Under the pieces are notes generated by a model that saw nothing but the letters and a program-made list of their open reading frames with translations, did no database searches and was not told the DNA's origin. Below are positions 49,246 to 60,727 of a stretch of 64,000 bases of DNA, piece by piece (position 1 is the first letter of the stretch; the number at the start of each line of letters is the position of its first letter). Position numbers and translations under genes: made by a program. Source of the stretch: Hoplostethus atlanticus (taxonomy: Eukaryota > Chordata > Actinopteri > Trachichthyiformes > Trachichthyidae). The stretch covers positions 9,548,501 through 9,612,500 of the forward strand of contig JAXDDX010000002.1 in NCBI GenBank assembly GCA_034670405.1, given 5' to 3'.

Positions 49246-49615
49246 ACGCATGTGAAGAGAGTGTGTTTATAAAATATGAATGTGAGTGTGTTCATGCATT
49301 TGTAGGTCAGTAGGGCCTGTAGTGACGGTGGTCACTACTTGTACTGTTTTGTCCAAAAATATAGAAAACAACTTCAAACAAATACATTGCACTTTGACAC
49401 CCAGGCTTTCCCCATGGTACATTAGGACACAAACTCTCCCCGTAAATATTGCAAATTGTGTCCATTTTGGCATATTATGTCATAATGCACCTGTAGCATT
49501 TCCATAATGTGGGTATGAAGTTATAATGTCTTATGAGCAACACTCCAAGTAAAGTGTCTGAAAACAACATGTTGAACTGCACCACAGTAATATAAAATAT
49601 GCCATTTAGTGGATG

Positions 49616-49616
<1 letters not shown>

Positions 49617-49670
<54 letters not shown>
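49617..49670. repeat. (TG)n microsatellite
   Basis: About 27 TG units, one of the longest arrays in the window. Confidence 0.95.
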
Positions 49671-49672
<2 letters not shown>

Positions 49673-51663
49673 TGTTTTTCACATTGTGTCTGTGCATTTT
49701 AATTGTCTGCAACTGTAAGCCAGGTCTTATGGCATTGGTCTTGATATTGGCTCATTTGGTTGTATTTGGGGTCCAAATTACTTAAACCCCACAGCACTTC
49801 TTGATAGATGTCCAATAATGTTGCTAGGCAACACTTACTATTCCAGCCACTTACCAGAGTTCATGCTGATTCTGCTTAGTTTCAAGAAGTAAAACTTGGA
49901 TCACTGGAGGCTTCGTTGTCCCAACTGTTTTGGCTTTGCCTCAGACACTGGCCACATAGATACAGGATACACATAGAGTAGAATCAACCACTGCCCTGGG
50001 TGAGATTCTACTATGGCTGCCATGTTGTTGCTGCTACTGCAGAATTGACAATTGCTGACATATATATACATATATGCAGCAATAGCCTCTATAACATTGC
50101 TATGGTGAGAATCACAAATTACACTGCAACGCATAGAGGATTATTGTGGAGCTAACAGGCTGCCACTGAAAACTGCTGTTCGTAGCCTTGGCAACTGTAG
50201 AGGGCAGATATCAGCTAGGGAATATTAACCACTCTACATTTTCATTTATTCAAGCTTTTATTTATCTGTTCATTTATTCATTATATCAGTGAGGTGATGA
50301 AATATCTGTTGCTACTCATCTCATCAAATAAGAATTTATTTAAAAGCGTTAATCTGTTCATTTTACTGACAAAAAGACACTGCGACACTCAAAACAATGC
50401 AAACAGTATGGCCACGCTGCTCCATTTCTTTGCCGAGTTCTGGGAAGTTGAGTTTTAGTTGAGAGGTACTTGAAAAATCGTAAATAGTTTCCTCTTCTGC
50501 GGTGCAAATTCAGTGAGCAGCTCTTGAATAAAAGATTTTGGTGATGTGTTCAGGTAATTATGGCATTATCTAGTGCACAATGGCAGGCCTGTAAAAACAG
50601 ACGGCATGCGAGAGGCATTCACTGATTGAGTGGCTGTGATTAGGGAGAAGGAGAATGTGACTTTGTTCATTAGAACAGACACTTTCTGTTGCAGTGCTAA
50701 ATGTTTCCTTGCTAAAAGCCTTTGCATCAGAACATAGAGGGGAAGATGAGAGAGACAGAAAGGGGTGGGGTGGGAGTAGAGGGAGAAAGAGCACAGTTAG
50801 ACAGATACAGAAAGGGAGAACAATCGAAAATGAGAATAAAAGAGAGGAGAGCAAGAAATCGACAGAAAAAGAGGGAGTGGGAACCTAACTCCCGTTTGTC
50901 AGGTCATTTGTAAAGATTTCTCAGAAAGGAAGAGGAAAAGAAAAACAAAGATCTGCTCTCCCTGTGCTGCTTGCTACTTTATTATAGCTAGCAGAACCGA
51001 TTAATCAACATAATGCATTTAACCAATTATGCTAGATTTGATCTGGCTGCAGAGCTAATTCAATAGAGATCCTTGGTGATTTACGAGGGCCAGTTTATTG
51101 TTGTGTCAGGTTGGGAGGTAAGATGTCCCACTGAGAGATGGCTAAGGGGCTATAAGGAGACTTCAGGAAACATCCAACCTGACATCTTTCAACAGTACAT
51201 GACCCTGCCATTTGACAACCCTTTAAGATCTTTTTTATCTCTTGAATCTGAAACAAAAGTTTACATGGTCCTTCATATGCTGAATAGGTTTCATAACACA
51301 AGGACACATGGATCCCATTCAAAGCCAATCATTTAAAAAATGTAAACATGTCATGAACAAGCTTTTCATTTGACAACCACAATTAAAACCTGAGCCACAG
51401 GATTACCTACTCACTTAGCAGTGATGGCCCAGTAGGACACTGTTGTTGTCAGCATCCAAATAAAGAATCTATTTCATGAACTATGCAACCAGAGGGTCAT
51501 AGGGATTTCATAATAACTTGCAAGTCAATTTCACTGTAACACTTTTTTTTTATAAATAATAATAAAGATCCAAATGTATGCTATTGTATTGACTCTGATC
51601 ACATTGACAGAATTCCTTTTGCATTTGAATGTATGAGATGCAGCAGACATCACAGAATTGTGT
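49671..51663. other. anonymous sequence
   Basis: Contains a GA-rich tract at 50740-50880. A GTCAGGTTGGGAG|GTAAGATG donor-like word lies near 51119, but no convincing exon upstream of it was found. Confidence 0.45.
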
Positions 51664-51850
51664 ACATTACATTACATTACAGTCATTTAGCAGACGCTTT
51701 TATCCAAAGCTACTTACAATGAGTGCATTCAACATAGGTAGGCAAGAAAACTACTAGTCACCAGAAATCGTAAGTGCATTTCCTTCCTAAACAAGCAACT
51801 AAGAGCATAACTAGTGTTAAGTTAAGAGTGCAATAAGTTAGCAACCTACT

Positions 51851-52603
51851 TTATCTTAAACAAATGAGACAAATAAGAGAATCAAATAAACAAGAGCTAA
51901 GACAAATAAGTGAACCAAATAAACAAGAGCTAAGACAAATAAGTGTATCAAATAAACAAGAGCCAATAAACAAGAGCTCAGACACATAATTGACGACAAA
52001 TAGGCAAGGCTTGACGGGGGTGTAAGGCTTGACCATAGCCTGGAGGTAAGAAGGAGCTGTTCCTTTCACTGCCCTATAGGCTAGCACCAGGGTCTTGAAC
52101 TGGATGCGAGCTGCTACAGGGAGCCAGTGTAGAGAACGGAGAAGGGTAGTTGTATGGGAGAACTTGGGGCGGTTGAACACCAGACGAGCTGCAGCTTTCT
52201 GAACAAGCTCCAGAGGTCTGATGGCAGACGCCGGGGCACCAGCAAGGAGGGAGTTGCAGTAGTCCAGGCGGGAGATGACAAGAGCCTGGATGAGCACCTG
52301 CGCTGCCTTGTCAGTGAGGAAAGGGCGAATCCTCCTGATGTTGTAGAGGAGGAATCTGCAGGAGCGTGTCACTGATGCGATGTTTGCCGAGAACGACAGT
52401 TGGTCGTCCAGGGTCACACCCAGATTCCTCGCAGTCCGAGTTGACGTCACCACAGCATTATCAATGGTGATGGCCAGGTCTCGGTGCGGACAGCCCTTCC
52501 CCGGGAGGAACACCAGCTCAGTCTTGTCCAGGTTGAGCTTCAGGTGGTGCATCGACATCCACTCCGAGATGTCTGCCAGACATGCAGCAATGCGTGCCTC
52601 CAC
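51851..52603 (-). pseudogene. L2-type ORF2 C-terminal fragment, 250 codons
   Basis: The frame starts VEARIAACLADISEWM (GTG in the first position, so not a true start) and holds MHHLKLNLDKTELVFLPGK, ARNLGVTLDDQLSF, CRFLLYNIRRIRPFL, LVISRLDYCNSLLAG and LHWLPVAARIQFKTLVLAYR, all standard L2 RT C-terminal blocks in order without interruption. After KPYTP the usual C-terminus (an RS-rich segment, then WNxLP and FxxxLKTHLF) is missing. Instead the frame runs into a 33-bp tandem repeat that encodes an 11-residue periodic CLSSCLF-like tail before stopping. The catalytic YADD region lies upstream of the truncation, so it is not active. Confidence 0.9.
51868..51990. repeat. 33-bp minisatellite inside the L2 fragment
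   Basis: Units start at 51868, 51901 and 51934, each beginning GACAAATAAG and ending AACAAGAGCTAA or a variant. A partial fourth copy follows from 51966. The period is an exact multiple of three. Confidence 0.93.
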
Positions 52604-52622
52604 TTGTGTGTCAGAGGGGGGA

Positions 52623-52998
52623 AATTACATTAGGATGCATTAGAATTGATAATTTATAGTCAGTTATGAAGTTATGGAATGCATTTCTGTAAGATGTGGT
52701 TCATATCGAAGGAGAAATACGTTGTGGAAACATGGACAGTGAAAGAGAGAGAGGGAAGGGAGTGAAGAAAAGCATGGATAAAATGAGGTTATGTAGTAAT
52801 AAAGACGCTATCCCTAGGATAGACAGAAGACGAACAAAGTTCGAAAGTGACAGGAGGAAGTGAGTTAACCTTTTCAGAGTATTAGTGCCAGTGGTATTTC
52901 CAAATGCTTCCAAATGAAATATTCATAGGCTTCAAACTAGAGGTCAATGACGTTAACAGCTTTTATAAACAATCGCTTATCTGGATTTGAGCAGTAAG
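52623..52998. other. short anonymous spacer between two LINEs
   Basis: AT-rich sequence with a purine-rich tract near 52735-52765. No feature was recognised. Confidence 0.5.
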
Positions 52999-53750
52999 TA
53001 ATAATAATAATAATAATATCTTTATTCATATAGCACTTTACAAAACAAAGATAACTTCACAACCAACATATGCTTCCTAACCAAGACAATAAAAATGAAC
53101 AATAACGATAAAATGGAAAGAACAATGAGGTAAAAAACAATGAAAAAAAGAAATGATGAAACAAAATGAATGAATAAATTACAGACAAAGCAAGGATGAA
53201 ATGAATCCAAAGAAATGAATGAAGCCAAAGCTTAGAGAAAGGCCTTACAATAAAAGTATGTTTTAAGAAGTGATTCAAAAGATGATACTGACTCTGCCAG
53301 CCTGTGCTCCTCAGGCAAGGCAAAAGCCTGATCACCATTAGTCTTTAGTGTGGACACAGGAACAGTCAGAAGGGCCTTGCCTGAGGATTTCAGGCTGCAT
53401 GCAGGTTCATAAGGAATCAAAACTTCAGAAAGATAACTAGAGGTCAGGCCATGCAACGCCTTTAAAGTAATCAATAAAATCTTACAATCAAATCAACAAC
53501 AGACAGGAAACCAGTGAAAAGATGCTAAAATAGGGGCAATATCGTCCTGTCTCCTGTTCTCCTGTCTCCTGGTCACTTCCCCTTGCATGTGTTGTGTGTG
53601 TTAGTGCCTCTGTGCACTCGCAATGCCAATAAATTAATCTTCTTCTCTACAGGGCATTGCAGTAGTCAAGGTGAGATAAAATAAAGGCTTTTCAGTATGT
53701 TGCTCAAAGTTAAGGTTTGGGTCAAGTAGGACTCCTAAATTCCTGGAGAC

Positions 53751-54742
53751 TTAGGCCGAATCCCAATTCACCCCTTCGCCCTACCCCTTAGCCCTTCCCC
53801 TCCGTTTTGTGCGTTCACGTGTAGGGGTAGGGTGTCCCAATTCTTGTTGGGATCGAGGGGTAGGGCGAAGTGCTAGGGCTACATGGCCCTCCAAACGAAG
53901 ATTTTTCAGGGGTACACTACAAACCAAGGGTTAGGAGAAATCTCCGACAATCATCGGCAAGATGGTGGTGAACGCCGCACAAGCAACAAAAGGAAACCAC
54001 AAATGTAGTATTTTCTTCATTAATAAAGATTTAAAAAATATTCTAACTGTCGTATTATCTTAGTTTAATGTCGTTTCAATGTATTATAGACCTTTTCTTT
54101 ATAACATGCATAACAAAAAATCGCTAGTATGCCGATGTCTCTACCTTGCTAGTTAAGGTTACAACATTGTTTTTAGGCTGATTTGTGCATGACAGTCCCG
54201 CATTTTGACATATTTCCATGTTGCATTTCCCCCCTTTGATGGCATATGACGCCGAAATATAACTGAAGTCCAGCAGCGAAGTTGCTGCACTTGTTACGGC
54301 TCCTCTAATATCAGTGCAGACTGGCAGGGTAACGTTAGCACGGCTTGCTAGCCTACAGAGCACCGCTAACGTTATTCTGTCATGAAGTGGCCCGGTAATG
54401 AAGCAGTGGTCTTTTTTATTTGATGACTTGTTTGATCGATTGAGAGCGTGAAACGTATAAGTTGTGAACGAATCGCGAGCGTCCATGCTTTTCTATCTCC
54501 ATCAGATGAATGGCAAATGTCACTGTGATAATACCATTATTGCCATAGTAATAACAAACTTGTCGCATCTGTTTATGTAAACGTCATCGATGACGTATCA
54601 GGGTCTTGAAGGGTTGTCCCATTTCATAGGGAGAGATTTCAACCACTACCCCTTGTGACTCTGTTCCGAGGGCCAAGCCGAAGGGTGAGGGAGCCCTCGA
54701 AAACGAGCCGTAGGGGTGAAAATGAGTTGGGATTCGGCCTTA
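53751..54742. mobile_element. PIF/Harbinger-like MITE inserted in the LINE, TTA duplication
   Basis: The element (53754-54739, 986 bp) starts GGCCGAATCCCAATTCACCC and ends GAGTTGGGATTCGGCC. The first 14 bases are a perfect inverted repeat, and similarity continues into CCCCTTCGCCCTACCCCTT/AGGGGTGAAAATGAG. TTA flanks both sides (53751-53753, 54740-54742), the 3-bp TWA duplication characteristic of PIF/Harbinger. LINE sequence continues on either side, so the MITE is younger than the LINE. No DDE transposase or Myb/SANT domain was recognised inside. One 120-codon frame is present. Confidence 0.85.
54124..54486 (-). CDS. hypothetical 120-codon ORF inside the Harbinger-like MITE
   Basis: An ATG at 54486 opens a frame starting MDARDSFTTYTFHALNRSN, with middle words HDRITLAVLCRLASRANVTL and SLLDFSYISASYA, and a stop at 54124-54126. 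The composition is protein-like and not driven by low complexity. I recognise no family. It may be a decayed exon of the Harbinger second ORF or a captured host exon, or chance. The coding region contains an inverted TAACGTTAGC/GCTAACGTTA pair around 54330-54375. Confidence 0.25.
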   Translation of the reverse strand: MDARDSFTTYTFHALNRSNKSSNKKDHCFITGPLHDRITLAVLCRLASRANVTLPVCTDIRGAVTSAATSLLDFSYISASYAIKGGKCNMEICQNAGLSCTNQPKNNVVTLTSKVETSAY

Positions 54743-55010
54743 ATAATTTAGTGGACCAAGGACAGGTCGAATCAGGCTGGATGTGCACTCAGGCCCTATA
54801 ACAAGGTCTTCAGTTTTGTCCAAATTTAATTGTGGTAAACTTTTGGACATCCAGTCCTTGACATCTGTTCAACAGAGAGGCCAACTTATTTAGTTCATGC
54901 AGCTTGACTGAGAGATACAACTGGGTATCATCAGCATAATAATGAAAAGAGATTTTATGCATCTCCTTTCATTGGCATTCATCAGGATATCTATTACAAC
55001 CTTGGCAAGG

Positions 55011-56090
55011 GCAGTTTCAGTGCTGTGCTGCTAACAAGAACAAGATTATTATCTGCGATGCTGAAAATTAGTAATAGTGTTCTTTAATGCTGTTCATGTA
55101 AGCTGTCTCTCAATTTTGTGGAGCACTTTGCAGTATCAGCTCTCAAGTTTTGTCAAACCAATTTATTCTATGCATACCTTTAGGTGACATGACATTTGTC
55201 TGGTCCCCTAAAAAGCCGCACAAAGTAACTATTCATCATAATTAATATTATTTTGGGCACATTTCTGTCTTTGTACACATTCTTCAACTAGTATGCAACA
55301 ATTGTTCTAAGATCAGATATAAAATTTCTGGATTTTCTGTGTAAAAGCCTAAGATCTCCTCTGATCTTAGTGTTGTTTGCGTCTCTTGTCCAAGAGTGTC
55401 TGTTCGCCAGGATGGAAGTGCAAGGCTAGGCCTGTCGTGTGGTCCTAAAGCATTTTAGAACATTTTGGGAAAATCTGGAAAAAAACATTCTTTCAAAATG
55501 ATAACATTTAGATGAATTATTCACCCTTTCAATCACTATTGACCCTTTGTCATTTGTCAGATATATATATATATTCAGTGTTTTAATAAATGAGATGGGT
55601 CCAGGGTGCAGGTAGATCTTATTGTAATACATTTCAAAATAAGCACTTTTTACATTAGATTCAGTCTTGTAAGCGTATGATTATATAGAAATGATTATGG
55701 ATGATTAGAATCAGTTAATTATAACATTTTCAAATCAGAATTGGTTTTAGGTCAAACACATTTAGGCCTTCAAAAAGATGTAATCTGTTGATCTCTGGTT
55801 CAAACTTAATTTGGCTAGACTCACAGTTTGCAAGCACAGTTGTTCTTCATTGTCAGCCTATACTATACCATCCTTCCTTTCTGCCCTCCTCCTCCCCCCG
55901 TTTTCACATTTTCTCACAAAAAAGTTCCCTCTCTCTACCCTCTTATTTTTCATTTCATCCTGTATTTTTTTCCTTACCCTTTCCATGCACCCTCACTTGT
56001 CTTTCTCTCATTCTCTTCATCTTTCCTATTTGCTCCATTATTCTCCGTTTCTACTAATCCTTCGCCTGGCTAATGTGCCCTCTCCACCCC
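55011..56090. other. anonymous sequence
   Basis: AT-rich sequence, with (TA)n at 55560-55573 and a pyrimidine-rich tract at 55860-56090 that continues into the (CA)n array at 56091-56124. No gene was recognised. Confidence 0.45.

Positions 56091-56124
<34 letters not shown>
56091..56124. repeat. (CA)n microsatellite
   Basis: About 16 CA units following a long CT-rich tract. Confidence 0.95.
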
Positions 56125-56127
<3 letters not shown>

Positions 56128-57180
56128 CACTCAGTTCCGCCAGCTTGTCAGAGTGTGACTGATTGATTACTACCCAGAAGGCTTGGCTTTGTTGATGTCA
56201 GGAACAGGACAGGTACCCCAGACCACAGGGGGCACTGAGAAGATTGATGTCTCTTTCTTTCCACCCCCCCCATCTTTCGCTCACTTTCTCTCTCAATCTC
56301 TCTACTCTTTTCTTTCTCACCCCTCCACACACACACACATACACACACTGACCCCATTGACCATTATAAATAATATTCTTATATTAATAACATTCTTATT
56401 ATCTTGACGTATTATTGAACGCCGGCAATGTAGTGCATTTTGTCCCAGTTGCACAATCCAAATGCTCTTTTTCCCTCAAACATGTTTCTGAGGAACCCAA
56501 ATATCTATAATGTGATTAACCCGTTTTTGTATTTAGATTACTGTAGATGTAATCTGTTACCCCCCACCCTGGTAGGCAGTATGCACAGTTGGGAGGAACC
56601 AAGCGATATACAATACTCTAGGTCATTTCTAACCTTATGTCCAAACTAAAATGACTACATATGGCACAGGTCAAGAGTCCCCTACAGGGATGCTGGGCAC
56701 TAGTCAATATTGGAATAGAGAGGAGAGTTCATAGCTTTTCAGGAGCAGCATCTCCTTCTCTCTCGCTCTCTCTCTCTCTCTCTGTTTCTAAATCTGCAGG
56801 AGACATTAATGATCTGATATGGGATCTGCCCTTTACTACCTCAACCAGCTGTAACACAGTATTGGCAATAATAATAGTTGATTTGGGACCAGCCATTATT
56901 CACCCCCAGCCAGGTGTTCCTTGGCACCTGGAAATTTAATGATCTGACCGGGGATCTGACCCTTTGACACCTCGACCAGTTGTCTGTTCCAATTCTATCT
57001 CTCATAACACCTACAGTATACAAACCACATTTCAGTTAGAGGCAGGTACACAGGCACATTTTGAAGCAACTGAGACAGGCAATGGTGGCTTCAGCATGGA
57101 TGAGGATTGGCAAATGTGATAAATGTAATGTATATATAAATTCCAGATTGGTCCTTTAGGGACTGTAGTTTAAATTGTGT

Positions 57181-57460
57181 AGGTGCTGCTACTATTGCTA
57201 TTGTTACTACAATTACTACTGCTTCTACTACAACTACCACTACTACTGTTACTACTATTACTACAACTAATGCTATCACCCCTATGTCATCTACTACTAC
57301 TGCTACTACTATTACCACTACTACTATTACTACTGCTACTACTATTACTATTGCTGCTGCTATTACTACTGCTTCTACTATTACTACCACCTACTACCAT
57401 TAACACGACAATCATTAGTACCCTGCAACTGCTACTCCTACTCCTGCTACTCTTACCTTT
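57181..57460. repeat. imperfect (CTA/TTA/CTG) trinucleotide array
   Basis: About 280 bases of strictly triplet-phased ACT/ATT/GCT/TCT units. It reads as poly-L/Y/T on one strand and poly-V/A/I on the other, so frames here are artefacts. Confidence 0.9.
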
Positions 57461-57843
57461 CATCAGTTGCTACCACTTTGTTAGTGCTGTAAATGTGTGG
57501 TAGATCTTGAAGTAGGGTATGGGAACAATTTGCTGAAACCAAATAAAATATTTTACTAATACACCAAGCTCTTGTCTGTGTTAAATGAGCATGTATGCAT
57601 GTGTGCATTTGCATTTGTGTATGCTGTGTGTGCCTGATACCTGTGCCTGTGTGCCTGAGGCCTGCCCTATACACATAATGTATTAATAGATACTCAATTT
57701 TGATGGAACATTTAAGGGAAAATAACTGGAGGGGATTTTCTTTATCTAGTCATAACATTCTCCCATTCCCTATCCCTTTCATATTATTTGCGTATTCATC
57801 TCTGCCTGTCTCGTTCCCTCACCATTCAGCAGACTAATAACTA

Positions 57844-57882
57844 TACTCTCACTCACTCACTCACTCACTCACTCACTCACAC
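57844..57882. repeat. (CACT)n microsatellite
   Basis: Nine or ten perfect CTCA units. Confidence 0.95.
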
Positions 57883-58503
57883 AGTATATTTTTACTGCAT
57901 TTCATTACAGTGCTGAATCTGTAATTTGCGGACTCAGTAAAGCATTCGGACAAGCTGAGTATGATAAAGTTGCTGGCGGATGTAGCGCTGGGAAATATTT
58001 CATAATTTCTGGAGCTTTTTTCTTGAAGAATATAGTTGCGTGGGCTGGAGGAAGTGAAAGAGGTGAGGGACTTTAAAGAAAGAAAGGAAGAGAAGAATGA
58101 AGGGCAGAAGGGGAGATTAGTTTATAAATCAAGTGATTGTTCATGATCAACATTGATCATGATGAATGTGTGTTTTGCATTAATCTCACTCTTTTTAGTT
58201 TATTTTGTATTTCTTTATTTCTTTATGACATTGAGAGAAATCTTCACCCTAAATCTCTGTCTCTCTCTCTCTCTCTCTCTCGCTCTCCTTCTTTCAGCCA
58301 TATTTGCAAACGTATTTGCACCTCTGTCCAGTCCGCACTTGCATATTCAGCTATACAGCCAAATAAGATTGTAACTTCAAATTGCCTCTTCCATCATGGC
58401 CAGTGTTACTGCAGGGGAGTGTGTCTGTATGCCCATAGACCCCCTGCAGAGGTAAACTCAGTGTGGAGTAAATCCCCAGGCTTGTCTCCCTGAGATAGAT
58501 TAC

Positions 58504-58505
<2 letters not shown>

Positions 58506-58564
<59 letters not shown>
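58506..58564. repeat. (CA)n microsatellite
   Basis: About 29 perfect CA units, the longest dinucleotide run near the right side. Confidence 0.95.
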
Positions 58565-58567
<3 letters not shown>

Positions 58568-58692
58568 CTCACATGCATTGCATCTTCTCATGGCTTTGGA
58601 CTGCATGCTGTGCTCTGTTCCATATTCCTCGAACAACCTTGAAGAGTCTCTCCGTACAGTTTGATGAGCTAATTTACATTTGACTTATTCCA

Positions 58693-59110
58693 TACACTGA
58701 GTGGACAAAACATTAGGGTGACCTGCTCTTTCCATGAAACAGGATGACCAGGTGAATCCAGGTGAAAAGTGTTCCTCTTCCTTATTGATTTCACCTATTA
58801 AATCCACATGAAGGCAAGAAGGGGAGATCGAGATGAAGGTGAGGAGACAGGTTTTTGGGGTTGTTGGTCCTCTTGACAATCATGGACATGGATTGTGCAG
58901 TAGGGAATCAATATAGTCAGCTATATAGCCAACCTTTCTTGGCTGACTGTGTACAGGCCGATCAAGTTTTCCTGGTCGCTCAGCTCTATAGGAGATGAAT
59001 GGACTTCCAGTGACTTGTTGATCGTGTTGCTCACAGTGTGAATGCATGGTAAGATCTACCATAGTCAACACTGTTGAACAATGGGGGAGTATAAAGAAAA
59101 CTGTTAACAA
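58693..59110. mobile_element. fragments of 'actgagtggacaaaacatta' fish DNA element
   Basis: ACACTGAGTGGACAAAACATTAGG at 58695 is the left inverted repeat of a very common fish DNA element. GACCTGCTCTTTCCATGAAA, GTGAATCCAGGTGAAA, TTATTGATTTCACCT and AGGTGAGGAGACAGG follow, in the order I know for it. The far end is absent. A second small piece, GGGGAGATGGAGATGAAGGT, occurs at 59174. From 58925 on, GACTTGTTGATCGTGTTGCT-type wording belongs to another dispersed repeat. Confidence 0.6.
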
Positions 59111-59559
59111 AACAGCACTACTGGCAACGACACATCCACAAATACATCATCATACATCATAAATAGTAACAAGGGGAGATGGAGATGAAGGTGAAGAAAC
59201 GCTTAACTGCTTCAGAGGTATGTACATTAAAAAGTGATAATGCTGCGACAAAGTGAAATGTCGCTTTAAGAGCCCTTCTGGAGTGTTCTTCCAGAAGGGC
59301 TAATGAGTTGGAGCAAGACTTCAGGTAAATATCATTCCAAAACCCTCTTTATCCATGAGAAAACCTGCCTTTCATTTGGATTACAAGAAAAACCCAAGTC
59401 TCCATACTTGATCCAGTAAAAGGCAATGAGGGACAGGCAATATGAGGACACGTCTTGGGAAATTAAATTAATATTTTGCACAGGAATGTTAGGACTATTC
59501 TCTCAGCAGTATTGTTTCAGGGGTTGAATGAGTCTCTTTCACACCCCTTTTACACCTAG

Positions 59560-59830
59560 CATAAAGCTGCCGGTATACTTGATGCGAAGTTGGGCGAAAG
59601 CAACAATCGGCACCCAAAGTGATGAAAAAACGTCACCTTTGGGGTTCGGCACAAAATTCCTGTGCATGTCTCCGAGGCAAACTTTTTTTGTCGCAGCCCT
59701 CCTCCTGTCTGCGATTGGTCCAAATATCACATGGTTGCCTGTTTTGGGCACGTGCTGGAATGGATTGGATTGTCAGGATACTCATGGATAGGGTACAAGC
59801 AAAACTGCAGATGTTGATGTAGATTCTGAT
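59560..59830. repeat. dispersed fish repeat with 'ctgccggtatacttgatgcg' wording
   Basis: CTGCCGGTATACTTGATGCG, GATTGGTCCAAATATCACATG and ACGTGCTGGAATGGATTG resemble a common fish repeat. Ends and class were not determined. Confidence 0.4.
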
Positions 59831-60079
59831 GTTTTTCTGCACTTTTTGTCTTGTGACTGTGTACTTGTACTTGTTGCTAAACGTTTCCATGTGCAAGGCA
59901 ATTTTACTCCATGGCAATAGGGAACTAAAGTGAAAAGGCTGGTGGGTTAGCTGCTGGTTATACTAATACTTCCATCAATGTTAAATCCAGGGGCTTGGTA
60001 CAAGCAGATGCAATAAATAACCCTCTAGAGCCGAAACCATGAAACTGTGCTTCAATAAGACCAATGTGCTGTAGAATTG

Positions 60080-60330
60080 ATTTAAAGGGGCAATAAGTAA
60101 GATTTTAACTGCCTCATAGTACAAATTGACCATAATATATCTGCAGGGGCTGTTGATCAATACCAATGACTCAACGATTACTGAGATCTCTGGCTTTCAA
60201 ATTCACTTTCCTCCCCATACTTAACAAACAAAAACAAAACAAAACAAAACAAACAAACAAAAACACCCTGCCCACTGGAATTGTCAGACACTCCCAATTT
60301 GTCCTCAAGGCAAAAAAGGAAAGGTCCAAG
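60080..60330. repeat. dispersed fish repeat ('aaaggggcaataagtaag')
   Basis: AAAGGGGCAATAAGTAAGAT and CAATACCAATGACTCAACGA wording recurs in fish genomes. An (AAAC)n array lies at about 60225-60262. Confidence 0.4.
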
Positions 60331-60727
60331 CAGTATTAATATTACAGTATTTTGCATCAAGATACCTCTTCATTAGATATTTCTGTTGTATCTCTGCTCT
60401 AATTGTCTTGCTTACTTGTCTCTATTGTGGAAATGTGACTTTATTGTTTATGTCACTTATAGCCCACCACAACTCATGGGGGTGGGGGCTGTGCCGTAGC
60501 CATTTGGTCTAAGAAGTTTATCTCTTCCTCAGCAATGTCCTGTCCTGTACCAAGTCAATGATGGTAAACTAAAGTTATGCAAAATTACAGAAATAAACAC
60601 ATATAATTTATGGGTTCAGGGCAAAAGGACAGTTGCTCCACTGTCCTTTGGATGCGTGTTATGCTTTTGCCTGACTTTTCTTTTTTATGTTCATAAAATA
60701 AACCTCAGTTTAACATATGGCAACAGC

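Larger units (their letters stand above)
51664..52622 (-). mobile_element. L2-like LINE, 5'-truncated, with typical 3' tail
   Basis: On the - strand the 3' end reads TTGTAAGTAGCTTTGGATAA, AAGCGTCTGCTAAATGACTG and then TAATG repeats, the well-known tail of fish L2-type LINEs and of SINEs that borrow it. Upstream is a long open frame for the RT thumb and C-terminal region (51851-52603). The 5' truncation lies near 52622, just before the TQVEARIAACLADI block that follows the RT palm in full elements. The 3' untranslated region holds a 33-bp tandem array. A second L2-like LINE on the same strand lies about 380 bp away. Confidence 0.92.
52999..55010 (-). mobile_element. second L2-like LINE, interrupted by a Harbinger-like MITE
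   Basis: On the - strand the element ends with AAGTGCTATATGAATAAAGA and then a (TTA)n tail (52999-53017). Upstream is a broken C-terminal frame (LKALHGLTSSYLSEVLIPY, SSFESLLKTYFY; 53232-53474), with the segment around WNxLP deleted. Farther upstream, near 53660, the reverse complement of GCATTGCAGTAGTCAAG encodes the LDYCNAL block. Beyond the MITE (53754-54739), PQLNLDKTED lies near 54825 and the catalytic HYYADDTQLYLSV block near 54905-54945. So one RT is split by a later insertion. The 5' end fades near 55010. Confidence 0.82.

Noticed and set aside
51073-51336. 87-codon frame with a donor-like GGGAG|GTAAGATG inside
   Set aside because: The donor lies in the middle of the frame, no matching acceptor or family motif was found, and the upstream part is too short to judge.
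51868-51990. Regular 33-bp repeats considered as a CRISPR array
   Set aside because: The repeats are directly adjacent without unique spacers and lie within a LINE in a eukaryotic genome.
51655-52640. Short TTGTGT words on both sides of the L2 fragment considered as a target duplication
   Set aside because: The words are short, common and not exactly at the element ends.
57181-57503. Poly-leucine and poly-valine frames of about 100 codons
   Set aside because: They are artefacts of the triplet-phased microsatellite.
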